Shown one piece after another: positions 36,643 through 46,438 of a DNA stretch of 64,000 bases. Below the pieces are notes generated by a model. It saw only the letters and a program-made list of their open reading frames with translations. It was not told where the DNA came from and searched no databases. A program made the translations under genes and the position numbers. The stretch covers positions 434,001 to 498,000 of the forward strand of contig NZ_JAPWIJ010000004.1 of NCBI RefSeq assembly GCF_027270735.1, given 5' to 3'. Each line of letters starts with the position of its first letter. Position 1 is the first letter of the stretch. This DNA is from Rhodococcus ruber. Its GTDB lineage: Bacteria; Actinomycetota; Actinomycetes; Mycobacteriales; Mycobacteriaceae.

Positions 36643-37494
36643 ATGCCGCTGACTCCAGCTGATGTGCACAACGTAGCGTTCAGCAAGCCGCCTATCGGTA
36701 AGCGTGGTTACAACGAAGACGAGGTCGACGCTTTCCTCGACCTCGTCGAGCAAGAGCTGTCGCGACTGATCGAAGAGAACGCCGACCTCCGCCAGCGAGT
36801 CGGTGAGCTCGATCAGGAGCTCGCGGATGCCAAGAGCTCGGTTCGGCAGAACCCGCAGCCTGCTCAGGTGGCGGCACCGAAGGTCGAGCCGCCGCGCCCG
36901 GTGGATCCCCCGAAGCCCGCGCCCGTGGTTCAGCAGCCGGCACCGGTCGCACCCGTTGCCGCAGCCCCTCAGCAGAGTGGCGACTCCAACATGCAGGCCG
37001 CGAAGATCCTCGGTCTCGCCCAGGAGATGGCCGATCGTCTCACCGGTGATGCCAAGTCCGAGTCCGAGCAGCTGCTCGGCAATGCTCGCACCAACGCCGA
37101 GCGTCTGGTGTCCGATGCACGCACGCGCTCCGAGTCGATGATGTCCGAGGCCCGGCAGAAGTCCGAGTCGCTGCTCTCCGATGCGCAGACGCGCTCCGAG
37201 ACCCAGCTTCGTCAGGCCAAGGAGAAGGCCGACGCACTGCAGGCCGACGCCGAGCGCAAGCACACCGAGATCATGGCGACGATCAACCAGCAGCGTTCCG
37301 TTCTCGAAGGCCGCATCGAGCAGCTCAAGACGTTCGAGCGCGAGTACCGGGTGCGTCTCAAGTCGTACCTCGAATCCCAGCTCGAAGAGCTCGAGAATCG
37401 TTCGTCGGCTCTGCCGGTCGACAACGGCCAGGACAACTTCAATCAGGACAACCAGTCGTCCGGGTACAGCCAGTCGTACGCCAAGGGCAACTGA
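36643..37494 (+). CDS. wag31: Polar-growth scaffold Wag31 (DivIVA)
   Basis: A 283-residue DivIVA. The N-terminal membrane-curvature domain [31 protein letters not shown] (conserved pieces: [17 protein letters not shown]) leads into a coiled coil (about 30-65), a Pro/Ala/Val linker (about 70-110) and a long second coiled coil rich in [11 protein letters not shown]-type heptads (about 115-245). It marks the cell poles and directs tip growth in mycolata. A perfect 12-bp hairpin 17 bp downstream probably ends the transcript. The M. tuberculosis phosphosite Thr73 has no obvious equivalent in the linker. Confidence 0.96.
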   Translation: MPLTPADVHNVAFSKPPIGKRGYNEDEVDAFLDLVEQELSRLIEENADLRQRVGELDQELADAKSSVRQNPQPAQVAAPKVEPPRPVDPPKPAPVVQQPAPVAPVAAAPQQSGDSNMQAAKILGLAQEMADRLTGDAKSESEQLLGNARTNAERLVSDARTRSESMMSEARQKSESLLSDAQTRSETQLRQAKEKADALQADAERKHTEIMATINQQRSVLEGRIEQLKTFEREYRVRLKSYLESQLEELENRSSALPVDNGQDNFNQDNQSSGYSQSYAKGN

Positions 37495-37510
37495 CGCTCG
37501 AATGCGTCCG

Positions 37511-37538
37511 CCGACGCTGCCGGTGACGGCAGCGTCGG
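37511..37538 (+). terminator. Hairpin after wag31
   Basis: CCGACGCTGCCG (37511-37522) and CGGCAGCGTCGG (37527-37538) form a perfect 12-bp stem with a GTGA loop, 17 bp after the wag31 stop. No T run follows, so termination may be partial or factor-assisted. Confidence 0.6.
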
Positions 37539-37575
37539 ACCTGGTTGTCATTGCGAGTGGTGAGCGAGGAATCCC

Positions 37576-37752
37576 GTGTTGGTCCTGACTCTCGGCGCAG
37601 CGGCGATCGGCTTCGGATTCTTGGTTCTTGCCCTGATGACGGGGTCCGTCGTGTGGGCATGGGCGTGCATAGTGGTGTGCATTCTCGGAGCGATCATGCT
37701 GCTGGTCGGTGCGCTCACCGGCCGTCGACCACCGCCAGAACTCGACAGGTAG
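37576..37752 (+). CDS. Small two-helix membrane protein (Rv2144c-position)
   Basis: A 58-residue open frame from GTG 37576 to the TAG at 37750, too short for usual ORF cut-offs. The product begins with VLVLTLGAAAIGFGFLVLAL and has a second helix (about 27-47, containing WAWACIVVCILGAIMLLV), ending in a Pro/Arg tail RRPPPELDR. Two clean helices, a charged end and a position after wag31 equal to that of Rv2144c support a real gene. GCGAGGAATCCC provides a weak SD. Function unknown; possibly a partner at the pole or septum (inference). Confidence 0.65.
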   Translation: MLVLTLGAAAIGFGFLVLALMTGSVVWAWACIVVCILGAIMLLVGALTGRRPPPELDR

Positions 37753-37770
37753 CATCACCTTTCGGACAGG

Positions 37771-38038
37771 TAGTTTCAGGCGTCGATCCGGCCATCACCG
37801 GGGAGCCTTCGGAAGAACGACGTTGATGCGAAGCGCCCAGGTGTTTCGGATGGACGTTCAGTAGAACCGAACGGGTGAGCCCGTCACAGCTCACGTGGAG
37901 TGGCTCGTTCCGACGGTAGAACCGTCGAGTGCGAGCAAGCGGGGTGGTACCGCGGTATTCGGCGTCCAGATCGTCGAATGTCGTCCCCGTGCCAACAGGT
38001 GTCGCGTCTCGTACGCGTCCGGCACGGAGGAGACAGAC
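37771..38038 (+). promoter_or_regulatory. T-box riboswitch (translational) controlling ileS
   Basis: The 286-bp leader of ileS contains an ultrashort Stem I with specifier ATC (37794-37796, Ile) in GGCCATCACCGGGGAGCC, the following GGAAGAAC element, and the T-box core GTGGTACCGCGG (37944-37955), whose TGGT can pair with the uncharged tRNA-Ile acceptor end. Near the gene, TCCCCGTGCC (37984-37993) can pair with GGCACGG-A-GGA (38021-38031), hiding the SD. Uncharged tRNA-Ile should favour the open form. A possible -10, TAGTTT, is at 37771-37776. Confidence 0.88.
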
Positions 38039-41000
38039 ATGACAGATTCGAGCGCACATCCGAAGAGCTCGTCCTACCCGCTGGTGGATCTCGCCGAGGG
38101 TCGCTCGGGAAGTGTTCCGTTCCCCGATCTCGAGCGCATCGTGCTGCACGAGTGGGCCGAGGACGGTACGTTCCGGGCCAGTATCGACAACCGCGCAGAT
38201 GCCGAGGAGTTCGTCTTCTACGACGGTCCTCCGTTCGCGAACGGCCTGCCGCACTACGGACATCTGCTCACCGGGTACGTCAAGGATCTCGTCCCGCGTT
38301 TCCAGACCATGCGTGGCAAGAAGGTCGAGCGCCGCTTCGGTTGGGATTGCCACGGTCTGCCCGCAGAACTGGAAGCGGAGAAGCAGCTCGGCATCAAGGA
38401 CAAGTCCGAGATCGACGAGATGGGCCTGGCGAAGTTCAACGCCTACTGCAAGCAGTCGGTGCTCCAGTACACCGACGAGTGGCGGGACTACGTCACCCGG
38501 CAGGCGCGGTGGGTCGACTTCGACAACGACTACAAGACCCTCGACGTCGACTTCATGGAGTCGGTCATGTGGGCGTTCAAGACGCTGCACGACAAGGGCT
38601 TGATCTACCAGGGCTACCGAGTCCTGCCGTACAGCTGGTACGAGCAGACGCCCTTGTCCAATCAGGAAACCCGCCTGGACGACGCATACAAGATGCGTCA
38701 GGATCCCGCGGTCACCGTCACGATGCCGTTGACGGCTCCCGGCTCTCCGCTGGACGGCGCGAACGCACTGATCTGGACCACCACTCCGTGGACCCTCCCG
38801 TCCAACTTGGCGATCGCTGTGCACCCCGAGGTGCACTACGTGCAGGTGAGAGGCACGGACGGTGAGCGTTACGTGCTTGCCGCTGCGCGTCTTCCGCACT
38901 ACGCGAAGGAACTGGGGGACGAGCCGGATGTGCTCTCGGAGCACACCGGCTCCGAGTTGGTCGGACTCGCCTATGCACCGCCGTACGACTTCTTCCTCGG
39001 CCACGAGAACGCACACCGCGTGCTGCAGGCCGACTACGTCACCACCGATTCGGGCACCGGAATCGTGCACCTCGCACCCGCTTTCGGTGAAGAGGACATG
39101 GACGTTGCCACCGAGAACGGTATCGAGGTGGTGCAACCGCTCGACGCGGGCGGAAAGTTCACCTCGCTGGTGCCGCCGTACGAGGGTCTGATGGTGTTCG
39201 ATGCCAACCCAGTGATCATCAAGGACCTCAAGGCCTCGGGCCGCCTGCTGCGGCACGAGACCATCGAGCACTCGTACCCGCACAGCTGGCGCAGCGGTCA
39301 GCCGCTGATCTACATGGCGGTGCCGTCGTGGTTCGTCGCGGTCACCAAGTTCCGTGATCGGATGGTCGAGCTCAACCAGGAGATCACCTGGGTGCCCGAG
39401 CACATCAAGGACGGCCAGTTCGGCAAGTGGCTCGAGGGTGCACGCGACTGGAACATCAGCCGAAACCGGTACTGGGGCAGCCCTATCCCGGCGTGGACAT
39501 CCGACGACCCCGCCTACCCTCGTCTCGACGTGTACGGCAGCCTGGACGAGCTCGAGCGTGACTTCGGGGTGCGTCCGACGGATCTGCATCGTCCGTACAT
39601 CGATGACCTGACGCGCCCCAACCCGGACGACCCGACCGGTAAGTCCACGATGCGTCGGGTTCCCGAGGTGCTGGACTGCTGGTTCGAGTCGGGCTCGATG
39701 CCGTATGCGCAGGTGCACTTCCCGTTCGAGAACGAGGAGTGGTTCTCCACGCACAACCCGGGCGATTTCATCGTCGAGTACAACGGGCAGACCCGCGGCT
39801 GGTTCTACACGCTGCACGTGCTGGCGACCGCGCTCTTCGATCGGCCTGCGTTCAAAACTGTTGCCGCACACGGCATCGTGCTCGGCGACGACGGTCTGAA
39901 GATGAGCAAGTCCAAGGGTAACTACCCGGACGTCAAGGAGGTCTTCGACCGCGACGGCTCCGACGCCATGCGGTGGTTCCTGATGTCGTCACCCATCCTG
40001 CGCGGTGGCAACCTGATCGTCACCGAGCAGGGCATCCGCGAGGGCGTGCGGCAGGCACTGCTGCCGATCTGGAATGCGTGGAGCTTTCTTCAGCTCTACG
40101 CCTCGACGCCCGGCCAGTGGCGTACCGATTCGCCGCATGTGCTCGATCGCTACGTTCTCGCCAAGCTGTCGGCCACCCGTGACGCGATCACCGACGCGCT
40201 CGAGGGCAACGACATTGCCGGTGCGTGCGACGAGCTGCGTACGTTCTGCGATGCACTGACCAATTGGTATGTGCGACGGTCTCGTTCGCGGTTCTGGAGC
40301 GAGGATGCCGACGCGATCGACACCCTGCACACGGTGCTCGAGGTGCTCACGCGCATCGCAGCTCCATTGTTGCCGCTGATCAGCGAAGTGGTGTGGCGGG
40401 GCTTGACCGGTCGCCGCTCGGTACACCTGACGGATTGGCCCGAGGCCGACGAGCTGCCGTCGGATCCGGAACTCGTCGAGAGCATGGACGAGGTTCGTAC
40501 CGTGTGCTCGACTGTGCTCGGTCTGCGTAAGGCGCAGAACCTACGAGTGCGGTTGCCACTGCCCGAGGTGACGGTTGCCGCCGCCGATGCGGAGCGCCTG
40601 CGTCCGTTCGTCGACATCATCGCCGACGAGGTCAACGTCAAGAAGATCGATCTCACCGAAGACGTTGCCGTACACGGAAAGTTCGAGCTCGTCGTCAACG
40701 CGCGTGCTGCGGGCCCGCGTATCGGCAAGGACGTCCAGAAGGTCATCAAGGCCGTCAAGGCAGGCGATTGGGAAGAGGATGCCGACGGTGTCGTGAGCGC
40801 AGCAGGAATAGCGCTGCTGCCCGAGGAGTACACCCGCAAACTCGTTGCCGCGGAGCCGGAGTCGACGGCACCACTGCCCGGTAACGCCGGCCTGGTGGTG
40901 CTCGATTCCGCCGTCACCGAGGAGCTCGAGGCGGAGGGCTGGGCCAAGGACCGCATCCGCGAACTCCAGGACGCGCGTCGTAACCACGGGCTCGACGTCT

Positions 41001-41176
41001 CGGACCGCATCGACATCGTCATCGAGGTGCCCGAGCACCGCCAGGCGTGGCTGGACACTCATCGGGATCTGATCGCGCGCGAGGTGCTCGCACTCTCGCT
41101 CGTCGACGGACACGTCGGAGACGACGGCAGCGATCTCGGTGAAGGAGTTCGGGCAGCGGTCACGAAGTCGTCGTGA
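38039..41176 (+). CDS. ileS: Isoleucyl-tRNA synthetase
   Basis: A 1045-residue class I aminoacyl-tRNA synthetase. The HIGH-type motif is HYGH at 72-75, within [12 protein letters not shown], and KMSKS is at 621-625. The long editing (CP1) domain and the C-terminal region without a zinc ribbon mark the eukaryote-like type 2 IleRS, which is generally less sensitive to mupirocin. The ATG at 38039 follows GGAGGAG by 8 bases, the SD that the T-box leader can sequester. Its stop overlaps def by GTGA. The wag31-ileS neighbourhood is ancestral in Gram-positives but broken in M. tuberculosis. Confidence 0.97.
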   Translation: MTDSSAHPKSSSYPLVDLAEGRSGSVPFPDLERIVLHEWAEDGTFRASIDNRADAEEFVFYDGPPFANGLPHYGHLLTGYVKDLVPRFQTMRGKKVERRFGWDCHGLPAELEAEKQLGIKDKSEIDEMGLAKFNAYCKQSVLQYTDEWRDYVTRQARWVDFDNDYKTLDVDFMESVMWAFKTLHDKGLIYQGYRVLPYSWYEQTPLSNQETRLDDAYKMRQDPAVTVTMPLTAPGSPLDGANALIWTTTPWTLPSNLAIAVHPEVHYVQVRGTDGERYVLAAARLPHYAKELGDEPDVLSEHTGSELVGLAYAPPYDFFLGHENAHRVLQADYVTTDSGTGIVHLAPAFGEEDMDVATENGIEVVQPLDAGGKFTSLVPPYEGLMVFDANPVIIKDLKASGRLLRHETIEHSYPHSWRSGQPLIYMAVPSWFVAVTKFRDRMVELNQEITWVPEHIKDGQFGKWLEGARDWNISRNRYWGSPIPAWTSDDPAYPRLDVYGSLDELERDFGVRPTDLHRPYIDDLTRPNPDDPTGKSTMRRVPEVLDCWFESGSMPYAQVHFPFENEEWFSTHNPGDFIVEYNGQTRGWFYTLHVLATALFDRPAFKTVAAHGIVLGDDGLKMSKSKGNYPDVKEVFDRDGSDAMRWFLMSSPILRGGNLIVTEQGIREGVRQALLPIWNAWSFLQLYASTPGQWRTDSPHVLDRYVLAKLSATRDAITDALEGNDIAGACDELRTFCDALTNWYVRRSRSRFWSEDADAIDTLHTVLEVLTRIAAPLLPLISEVVWRGLTGRRSVHLTDWPEADELPSDPELVESMDEVRTVCSTVLGLRKAQNLRVRLPLPEVTVAAADAERLRPFVDIIADEVNVKKIDLTEDVAVHGKFELVVNARAAGPRIGKDVQKVIKAVKAGDWEEDADGVVSAAGIALLPEEYTRKLVAAEPESTAPLPGNAGLVVLDSAVTEELEAEGWAKDRIRELQDARRNHGLDVSDRIDIVIEVPEHRQAWLDTHRDLIAREVLALSLVDGHVGDDGSDLGEGVRAAVTKSS

Positions 41177-41850
41177 GCGAAGGGCATGCGAGCGAAGGGC
41201 ATGTGATCGGCGTGACCGAGGTGGACGGTGCCGTCCGCGAGCTCCTCGCCGGAGCTCGCGGCGGCGTCGTGCCGATCGTCTCCGCAGGCAACCCGGTTCT
41301 GCGTTCGCAGGCAACGGCGTACGACGGGCAACTCGACGCCGACACGTTCGCGGAGTTGATCGAGGTGATGCGGGCGACGATGCACGCCGCACCGGGCGTC
41401 GGGCTCGCTGCGCCGCAGATCGGCATCCCGCTGCAGATCGCGGTGATCGAGGATTTGTTCGACGTCGACATGGCTGTCGCTCGTGCACGAGAGCGCACCC
41501 CGCTGCCGTTCCGAGTGCTGGTCAATCCCAGGTACGCCCCGGTGGGGTCGAGGACGGCAGGCTTCTACGAGGGGTGCCTCAGCGTCCCCGGCTACCAGGC
41601 CGTCGTGACCCGAGCAGCCGAGGTACGGCTGGAGTGCACCGACGAATTCGGTCACGAGATCGACGAGGTGGTTCGCGGCTGGCCGGCCCGAATCGTGGCT
41701 CACGAGACCGACCACCTCGGCGGAACGCTGTACATCGACGCCGCCGACACCCGATCGTTGACCACGACAGAGAACTACGGTGAGCTGTGGTCGGATCCGA
41801 CACCCGAACGCGCTGGTCAGGCGCTCGGCTTCACCGTCGATCCTCGCTGA
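41173..41850 (+). CDS. def: Peptide deformylase
   Basis: A 225-residue metallohydrolase that removes the N-formyl group from nascent proteins. The three family motifs are intact: [10 protein letters not shown] (75-84), EGCLSVPG with metal-ligand C135, and HETDHLGG with ligands H177 and H181 and catalytic E178. The N-terminal 30 residues and the C-terminal extension past about 190 are longer than minimal PDFs. The GTG overlaps the ileS stop, so def and ileS are coupled and def should also respond to the T-box. Confidence 0.95.
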   Translation: MSEGHASEGHVIGVTEVDGAVRELLAGARGGVVPIVSAGNPVLRSQATAYDGQLDADTFAELIEVMRATMHAAPGVGLAAPQIGIPLQIAVIEDLFDVDMAVARARERTPLPFRVLVNPRYAPVGSRTAGFYEGCLSVPGYQAVVTRAAEVRLECTDEFGHEIDEVVRGWPARIVAHETDHLGGTLYIDAADTRSLTTTENYGELWSDPTPERAGQALGFTVDPR

Positions 41851-41852
41851 CC

Positions 41853-43220
41853 GTGCCGAACATCGCCGACGACACCCTGCGGAGTCGCCGATGGGTGCTG
41901 CACCTGGACATGGATGCGTTCTTCGCGTCCGCCGAACAACTGACTCGGCCCACGCTGCGGGGCCGCCCGGTTCTCGTCGGCGGAGCAGGCGGGCGAGGTG
42001 TGGTGGCGGGCTGCAGCTACCAGGCGCGTGCGTTCGGAGCCCGATCAGCGATGCCGATGCATCAGGCACGTCGACTGGTCGGTGCGAGTGCGGTGGTGCT
42101 GCCGCCGCGGTTCCCGCTGTACTCGGAGTTGAGTCGACGGGGGTTCGAGGCATTGCGGGGGCGGATGCCCGTCCTCGAACAACTCTCGATCGACGAGGCG
42201 TTCGGGGAGCCGGTCGAACTGGCCGGCGCGACGGTGAGCGAGGTCGAGCAGTTCTGCGCGGATCTGCGTGCCCTGGTGTTGGCCGAGACCGGTTTGGTGG
42301 CCTCGATCGGTGCTGGATCGGGAAAACAGATCGCCAAGATCGCGTCGGGCCTGGCCAAGCCCGATGGAATCACCGTCGTCGCTCCAGGAATACAGGCCGA
42401 GCTGATGGCTGCCCTGCCGGTGCGGAAGCTGTGGGGGATCGGCCCGGTGGCTGGAGAACGGCTGCGGCGCTTGGGAATCGATACGATCGGCAAGTTCGTG
42501 GCCACCCCCGAGTCCGAGGTGGCGTCGATTCTCGGTGCCACGATGGGGCCGAGCCTGCATCAGCTGGCGCGCGGCATCGACAATCGAGTGGTGGCCGAGC
42601 GCGCCGAGGCCAAGCAGGTCAGCGCCGAAACCACGTTCGCGCAGGATGTGATCTCTCTCGCTCAGCTTCGGCCTGCCATCGAGGCCATCGTCGAGTCCAC
42701 GCATCGCAGACTGCTGAAGGACGGTCGGGGTGCCAGGACGGTAGTGCTCAAACTGCGCAAGTCCGACATGAGCATCATCACCAGATCGGCGACGTTGCCG
42801 TACGCGACCGTGGACAAGCAGACCATTGTGGCCACGGCACAGCGATTGGCGGTCGATCCCGTCGACGTCGGACCGATCCGACTGGTCGGGGTCGGTCTGG
42901 CCGGGCTGTCGGCCGTTCGGCAAGGATCGCTGTTCCCCGAACTCGAACACGAACCGGTCGTGGATGCGGCAGACGCGACGGAGGAGTCGGCAGTGGCGGT
43001 GGAGGCCGCCGCGGACGTCGTCGTTCCGGACGGCCCGCGGTGGCAGCCCGGCATGGACGTTCGGCATCCCGAATTCGGTCACGGCTGGGTGCAGGGCGCC
43101 GGGCACGCGGTGGTGACCGTGCGATTCGAGACCCGCACCACCGGGCCCGGGACCGCGCGTACTTTCGCCGAATCGGACGAGAACCTGGTCGTCGCCGATG
43201 TTCTCGACAGCCTGAAGTGA
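41853..43220 (+). CDS. dinB: Y-family DNA polymerase IV (DinB1/DinX type)
   Basis: A 455-residue translesion polymerase. Catalytic motifs are [14 protein letters not shown] near the N-terminus (about 16-29) and SIDEAF (about 112-117). After the little-finger domain comes a sliding-clamp motif QGSLF (residues 357-361). An extra C-terminal module (about 395-455) with [18 protein letters not shown] resembles the Tudor-like end of UvrD/PcrA helicases and is shared with mycobacterial DinB1. The GTG at 41853 lies 2 bp after the def stop; the frame further upstream is a shadow. No SOS box precedes it; it is co-transcribed with ileS and def. Confidence 0.92.
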   Translation: MPNIADDTLRSRRWVLHLDMDAFFASAEQLTRPTLRGRPVLVGGAGGRGVVAGCSYQARAFGARSAMPMHQARRLVGASAVVLPPRFPLYSELSRRGFEALRGRMPVLEQLSIDEAFGEPVELAGATVSEVEQFCADLRALVLAETGLVASIGAGSGKQIAKIASGLAKPDGITVVAPGIQAELMAALPVRKLWGIGPVAGERLRRLGIDTIGKFVATPESEVASILGATMGPSLHQLARGIDNRVVAERAEAKQVSAETTFAQDVISLAQLRPAIEAIVESTHRRLLKDGRGARTVVLKLRKSDMSIITRSATLPYATVDKQTIVATAQRLAVDPVDVGPIRLVGVGLAGLSAVRQGSLFPELEHEPVVDAADATEESAVAVEAAADVVVPDGPRWQPGMDVRHPEFGHGWVQGAGHAVVTVRFETRTTGPGTARTFAESDENLVVADVLDSLK

Positions 43221-43392
43221 GTTGTGGCAGAGCTGAGGAAACTCTGTGAGGTTTCACAGGTAGGCGTTACGGGTTGTGTCTCGACCGATCCGAGCTGACA
43301 TAGTGGACTCCGGTCCGAGACGACCACTACCCGCAACGACCGACGAGTCACAGAACGATCGAGACGTGACTCAGAGTGAAAAGGACAAGCAC

Positions 43393-43908
43393 TTGAAGCT
43401 TCGCAACACCCGACGGGCAATGGTTGCCGGTATCGCCATCGCCGCAGCCCTCACCATGACCGCCTGCAGTTCCGACGACGGCGGCACGACGGATACGACG
43501 ACGACGGCCGCCACGACCACCTCCGCGGTCGCTGCTCCCGAGGGCGGCGCGTACCCGCCGGCACCCACGGTCGAGGAGCTCAACACCCAGCTCATGCGTG
43601 GACTGGATCCGAACGTCCCGGTCGAGGAGAAGGCGGCTCTGATCCAGGGCGCGTCCGAGGACCCGGATCTGATCAACCAGGTCGCCGCGGCTGCTGTGGC
43701 CAACAATGCTCAGATCGAGATCACCAGCATCGACGACCTCGGCACCGGTGTTCTCAACGCGGGCATCACCATCACCCTCAATGGGCAGGCCAACCCCGGC
43801 ACGTTCCAGTTCGTCCCCGAGGACGGCGTGTGGAAGCTCTCCAAGGAGAACGCCTGCGGCATCGTTTCGCTCGCGCAGCTGACCAGCCCGGCGTGCCCCG
43901 CACCCTGA
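43393..43908 (+). CDS. Secreted lipoprotein of the low-molecular-weight antigen MTB12 type
   Basis: A 171-residue exported protein. The TTG start at 43393 gives a typical signal peptide (KLRNTRRAMVAGIAIAAALT) ending in the lipobox TMTAC (Cys at about 23), and AAGGA lies 8 bases upstream; a GTG at 43366 is the alternative. A Thr/Asp linker precedes a domain with PTVEELNTQLMRGLDPNVPVEEKAAL, the pattern of mycobacterial MTB12/CFP-2. Two cysteines near the C-terminus (ENACGIV, SPACP) may form a disulfide. Function unknown; family members are abundant surface antigens. A strong bidirectional terminator follows. Confidence 0.78.
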   Translation: MKLRNTRRAMVAGIAIAAALTMTACSSDDGGTTDTTTTAATTTSAVAAPEGGAYPPAPTVEELNTQLMRGLDPNVPVEEKAALIQGASEDPDLINQVAAAAVANNAQIEITSIDDLGTGVLNAGITITLNGQANPGTFQFVPEDGVWKLSKENACGIVSLAQLTSPACPAP

Positions 43909-43937
43909 GTCCTGCCGATCGTCTCTGACCGCACCTG

Positions 43938-43981
43938 AACTGCCGGTGACATCTCCCCTCGGGGACATGTCACCGGCAGTT
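43938..43981. terminator. Bidirectional terminator between convergent lipoprotein genes
   Basis: AACTGCCGGTGACAT (43938-43952) and its exact inverse (43967-43981) form a 15-bp stem; the loop contains a second small CCCC/GGGG pairing. It lies 30 bp after the MTB12-like gene and 24 bp after the convergent lipoprotein gene, serving both. Confidence 0.75.
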
Positions 43982-44005
43982 CTTCGTTCGGAGGCTCGTA
44001 CCGAC

Positions 44006-44749
44006 TCAGGCGCTGGGCGTGGCCGTTCGGATACGGTCGGCGGCGGCCTCGGCCACGGCCGTGACAGTCGCGGGTTCGAGTCCGCTCTGATCCGAGACGA
44101 CGATCTGCAGGACGGTCGAATCGACCACGGCCACCACGACGTCGGAGATCAACGTGAATCCCTCGCTGCTGGTGGTCAGACGAATGGAGGCGGACGCGTC
44201 ACCGATCTGCCGCTGCTCGCGGCCCGCCAACGCGTACTCGACGCTCACCCCGTCCGCATCCGTGCCGGTGAACTCGGCGCACCCGGTCCACGCCTGCTGC
44301 ACCGATGCGAATGCCTCTGCTGTTCCGGTCCCGGTGTAGCTCGCCGCGTCCTCGTCGATCGACGAGAAGTTCGGCCCCGAGAAGCGAGCCACCGCGGACG
44401 ACGCCGCACCGCCGAGTTGTTCCGAGACCGGTGCCAGTACGGCCGCGCACGCAGACGGGTCGGTACTGGACTTGTCGGGGGAGTCGTAGTCGGGGGCCGG
44501 GTCCAATCCCAGATCTCGGACCGGGTCCGGAATCGAGGAGAAGCCGTCCGGCAAGTCGCCCAGCCCCAGCATCGATGCCGTCAGAACGGCGCTGTCGGTG
44601 ATGGGCACACCGAGCAGGGGATCCGGAGCGGCGACGGCAGTCGGTGCCGGCGCGGTGGCCTGAGACGGTTCGTCCGAGCTGCATCCGGCGGCTGCGGCGA
44701 GTCCGACCAACGACAGCCCGGCCAGCAGACGCGTGGTGGTTCGTGTCAT
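44006..44749 (-). CDS. Lipoprotein with sensor-type extracellular domain, unknown function
   Basis: A 247-residue lipoprotein. The signal peptide (about 1-22) ends in the lipobox AAAGC, followed by SSDEPSQATAPAPT as spacer. The exported domain has two cysteines (SACAAVL and WTGCAEF, about 100 and 155) that could pair, as in PknH-like extracellular and related mycobacterial sensor lipoproteins, but I cannot assign a family firmly. The ATG overlaps the stop of the upstream lipoprotein gene (ATGA), so the two are translationally coupled and may act together. It converges on the MTB12-like gene. Confidence 0.78.
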   Translation of the reverse strand: MTRTTTRLLAGLSLVGLAAAAGCSSDEPSQATAPAPTAVAAPDPLLGVPITDSAVLTASMLGLGDLPDGFSSIPDPVRDLGLDPAPDYDSPDKSSTDPSACAAVLAPVSEQLGGAASSAVARFSGPNFSSIDEDAASYTGTGTAEAFASVQQAWTGCAEFTGTDADGVSVEYALAGREQRQIGDASASIRLTTSSEGFTLISDVVVAVVDSTVLQIVVSDQSGLEPATVTAVAEAAADRIRTATPSA

Positions 44750-45717
44750 CGGTCACCCCAGGTGATCGAATCTCCGACCGTCTGCCGCAACACGGTCGTG
44801 CTGTCGGGATCGGTGTACATCTGATCGCCACCCGCGGTGATCGTCCCACCGACGGGAAGCGGCTGTGTCAGGTCGATGTCGAGGGTTCCCGCGCCTGTAT
44901 AGGTGTACGACGCGATGTTCAGCGTGCCGGAATTGCCGGGGAGGTTCCACACCGGTGATTCGGGTGTCTGTGTGATGGCGATATCCACGGTCGCCCGGTC
45001 GCCGTCGAGTGCTCGCAGCGTGACCGTCGTGCGCTGGTTCAGTGTGATTCCGCTCAGCACCTGCTGATCGATGGTCCACACGGCACCGACACCGACTTCT
45101 GCGTCGGGAAAGGCGACGGAGCGGTACACCGCGGCGTTGAACGAGCGTTCGATGGCTGCCCTGGCGGTATCGAGCGCGGCATCGGCCGGAGTGATGTGCA
45201 ACGCAGTGATCGCTCCGGACTCGGTGGCCGCCAGCCGCGCCGTGGAGCCTTCCGACGCGGACAGTGCGTCGGTCAGGCCCTCGTCGGGTGAGGTGGCGGC
45301 CCCGATGGTCAGGTCGATCGACCGCGTCGCCCCGGTCGAGGCGTCGTCTTCCGGCACGGCATCGGCCGTCGACGCGCTCAGCGGCACCGTCAATTCGGGA
45401 CTGGAGAAGTCCTGCGCCGCCCCGACGTCGATCTGTTGTTGGACGGTGGAGGTGGTCGTGAGGTCGATGTTCTGCGAGTCGGTGTCGGCTGTGTCGAAAG
45501 CCAGCACGCGGCGTGGCTCGGCCCCGGGGTCGACGACGGTGGTGGTCGTCGGCGTCACCGCGATCGTCACCTCGTTCGTGGACGCTGTCTGCTCGGCTGC
45601 GGGTTCGGTGTCGGTGCTCGAACATCCCGCCACCAGAGCCACCGCGCAGCATGCAGCGAGGAAACCGGCACGGACGGTGCTGGAGTGGACAGTGCTGGCG
45701 CGATCGGTCGACTTCAC
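44746..45717 (-). CDS. Lipoprotein of unknown function
   Basis: A 323-residue lipoprotein. The signal peptide (about 13-31) ends in the lipobox VAGC (Cys about 32) and is followed by a Thr-rich spacer. The exported part is beta-rich, with repeated [20 protein letters not shown]-like strands ([11 protein letters not shown]) and a C-terminal [16 protein letters not shown] motif; it recalls DUF6263-type proteins but I do not recognise it securely. The GTG at 45717 lies seven bases after a TAGCCT -10, which predicts a leaderless message. The much longer open frame upstream runs antisense through lspA and the rluD-family gene and is not coding. Divergent from lspA. Confidence 0.78.
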   Translation of the reverse strand: MKSTDRASTVHSSTVRAGFLAACCAVALVAGCSSTDTEPAAEQTASTNEVTIAVTPTTTTVVDPGAEPRRVLAFDTADTDSQNIDLTTTSTVQQQIDVGAAQDFSSPELTVPLSASTADAVPEDDASTGATRSIDLTIGAATSPDEGLTDALSASEGSTARLAATESGAITALHITPADAALDTARAAIERSFNAAVYRSVAFPDAEVGVGAVWTIDQQVLSGITLNQRTTVTLRALDGDRATVDIAITQTPESPVWNLPGNSGTLNIASYTYTGAGTLDIDLTQPLPVGGTITAGGDQMYTDPDSTTVLRQTVGDSITWGDR

Positions 45718-45793
45718 GGCCACCAGGCTACTGACAGCCCGGCCCGTAGCCGTATCGCGCGGCACGGATGAGTGTCCGCCGCCGCCGATGCGC

Positions 45794-45799
45794 CATGAT
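45794..45799 (+). promoter_or_regulatory. Predicted -10 of lspA, leaderless start
   Basis: CATGAT is followed by six bases and then the GTG at 45806. No SD is visible, so a leaderless transcript is predicted. Confidence 0.4.
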
Positions 45800-45805
45800 G
45801 GACAG

Positions 45806-46438
45806 GTGAGTGAAGACCGCGCCGACGACCCGACACCCGAGAGCAGCGGTGTCTCGGCACCGAACGAGACCGCGGACCCGAAGGGGACCGATTCCGACAG
45901 TGCTGTCGCCAGGCCCGTGAAGCCACTGAAAACTCGACTGCTGATCGCCATCGCGGCGGTGATTCTGCTGTTCGATCTGGTGACCAAGATTGTGGTCGTG
46001 CACTTCGTGAAGCCCGGGAATCCGATCGAGATCGTCGGCGACGTGGTGACGCTGCGATTGGTGCGCAACCCCGGTGCGGCGTTCTCCATGGCGACCGGCA
46101 TGACGTGGTTGTTGACGGTGGTGGCCGTCGCGGTCGCCATCGGTGTGATCAAGATCGGTCGGACGCTGCGATCACCGTGGTGGGCACTGGGATTGGGTCT
46201 GGTTCTCGGCGGCGCACTGGGCAACTTGATCGACCGCTTCTTTCGCGCTCCCGGTCCGTTCCAGGGCCACGTCGTCGACTTCGTGTCGGTGGGCTGGTGG
46301 CCGGTGTTCAATGTCGCCGACTCGTCCATCGTCTGCGGGGCGATTCTGCTCGTCGTGCTGAGTCTGTTCGGCTTCGAGCCGAACGGCGAACGCGTGACCA
46401 AGTCCACGTCCGATGCCCCGGAGAAGGCCGACTCGTGA
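45806..46438 (+). CDS. lspA: Lipoprotein signal peptidase (signal peptidase II)
   Basis: A 210-residue aspartyl protease of the inner membrane that cleaves the signal peptide of diacylated prolipoproteins before the lipobox Cys. About 40 charged N-terminal residues precede four helices. The two catalytic-aspartate regions are [13 protein letters not shown] (first Asp) and VFNVADSSI (second Asp), with [14 protein letters not shown] as a third signature. The GTG at 45806 is chosen because a -10 sits right upstream; an ATG at 45788 is possible. Its neighbours on both sides are lipoprotein genes. It overlaps the rluD-family gene by GTGA. Confidence 0.95.
   Translation: MSEDRADDPTPESSGVSAPNETADPKGTDSDSAVARPVKPLKTRLLIAIAAVILLFDLVTKIVVVHFVKPGNPIEIVGDVVTLRLVRNPGAAFSMATGMTWLLTVVAVAVAIGVIKIGRTLRSPWWALGLGLVLGGALGNLIDRFFRAPGPFQGHVVDFVSVGWWPVFNVADSSIVCGAILLVVLSLFGFEPNGERVTKSTSDAPEKADS

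Noticed and set aside
37715-39871. 718-codon minus-strand frame opposite ileS and its leader
   Set aside because: Antisense to a certain gene and to a T-box leader; no family resemblance.
43244-43259. CTGTGA-GGTT-TCACAG as a GlxR/CRP site before the MTB12-like gene
   Set aside because: CRP-type sites need a 6-bp centre; this has 4. It is kept only as a small hairpin of unknown meaning.
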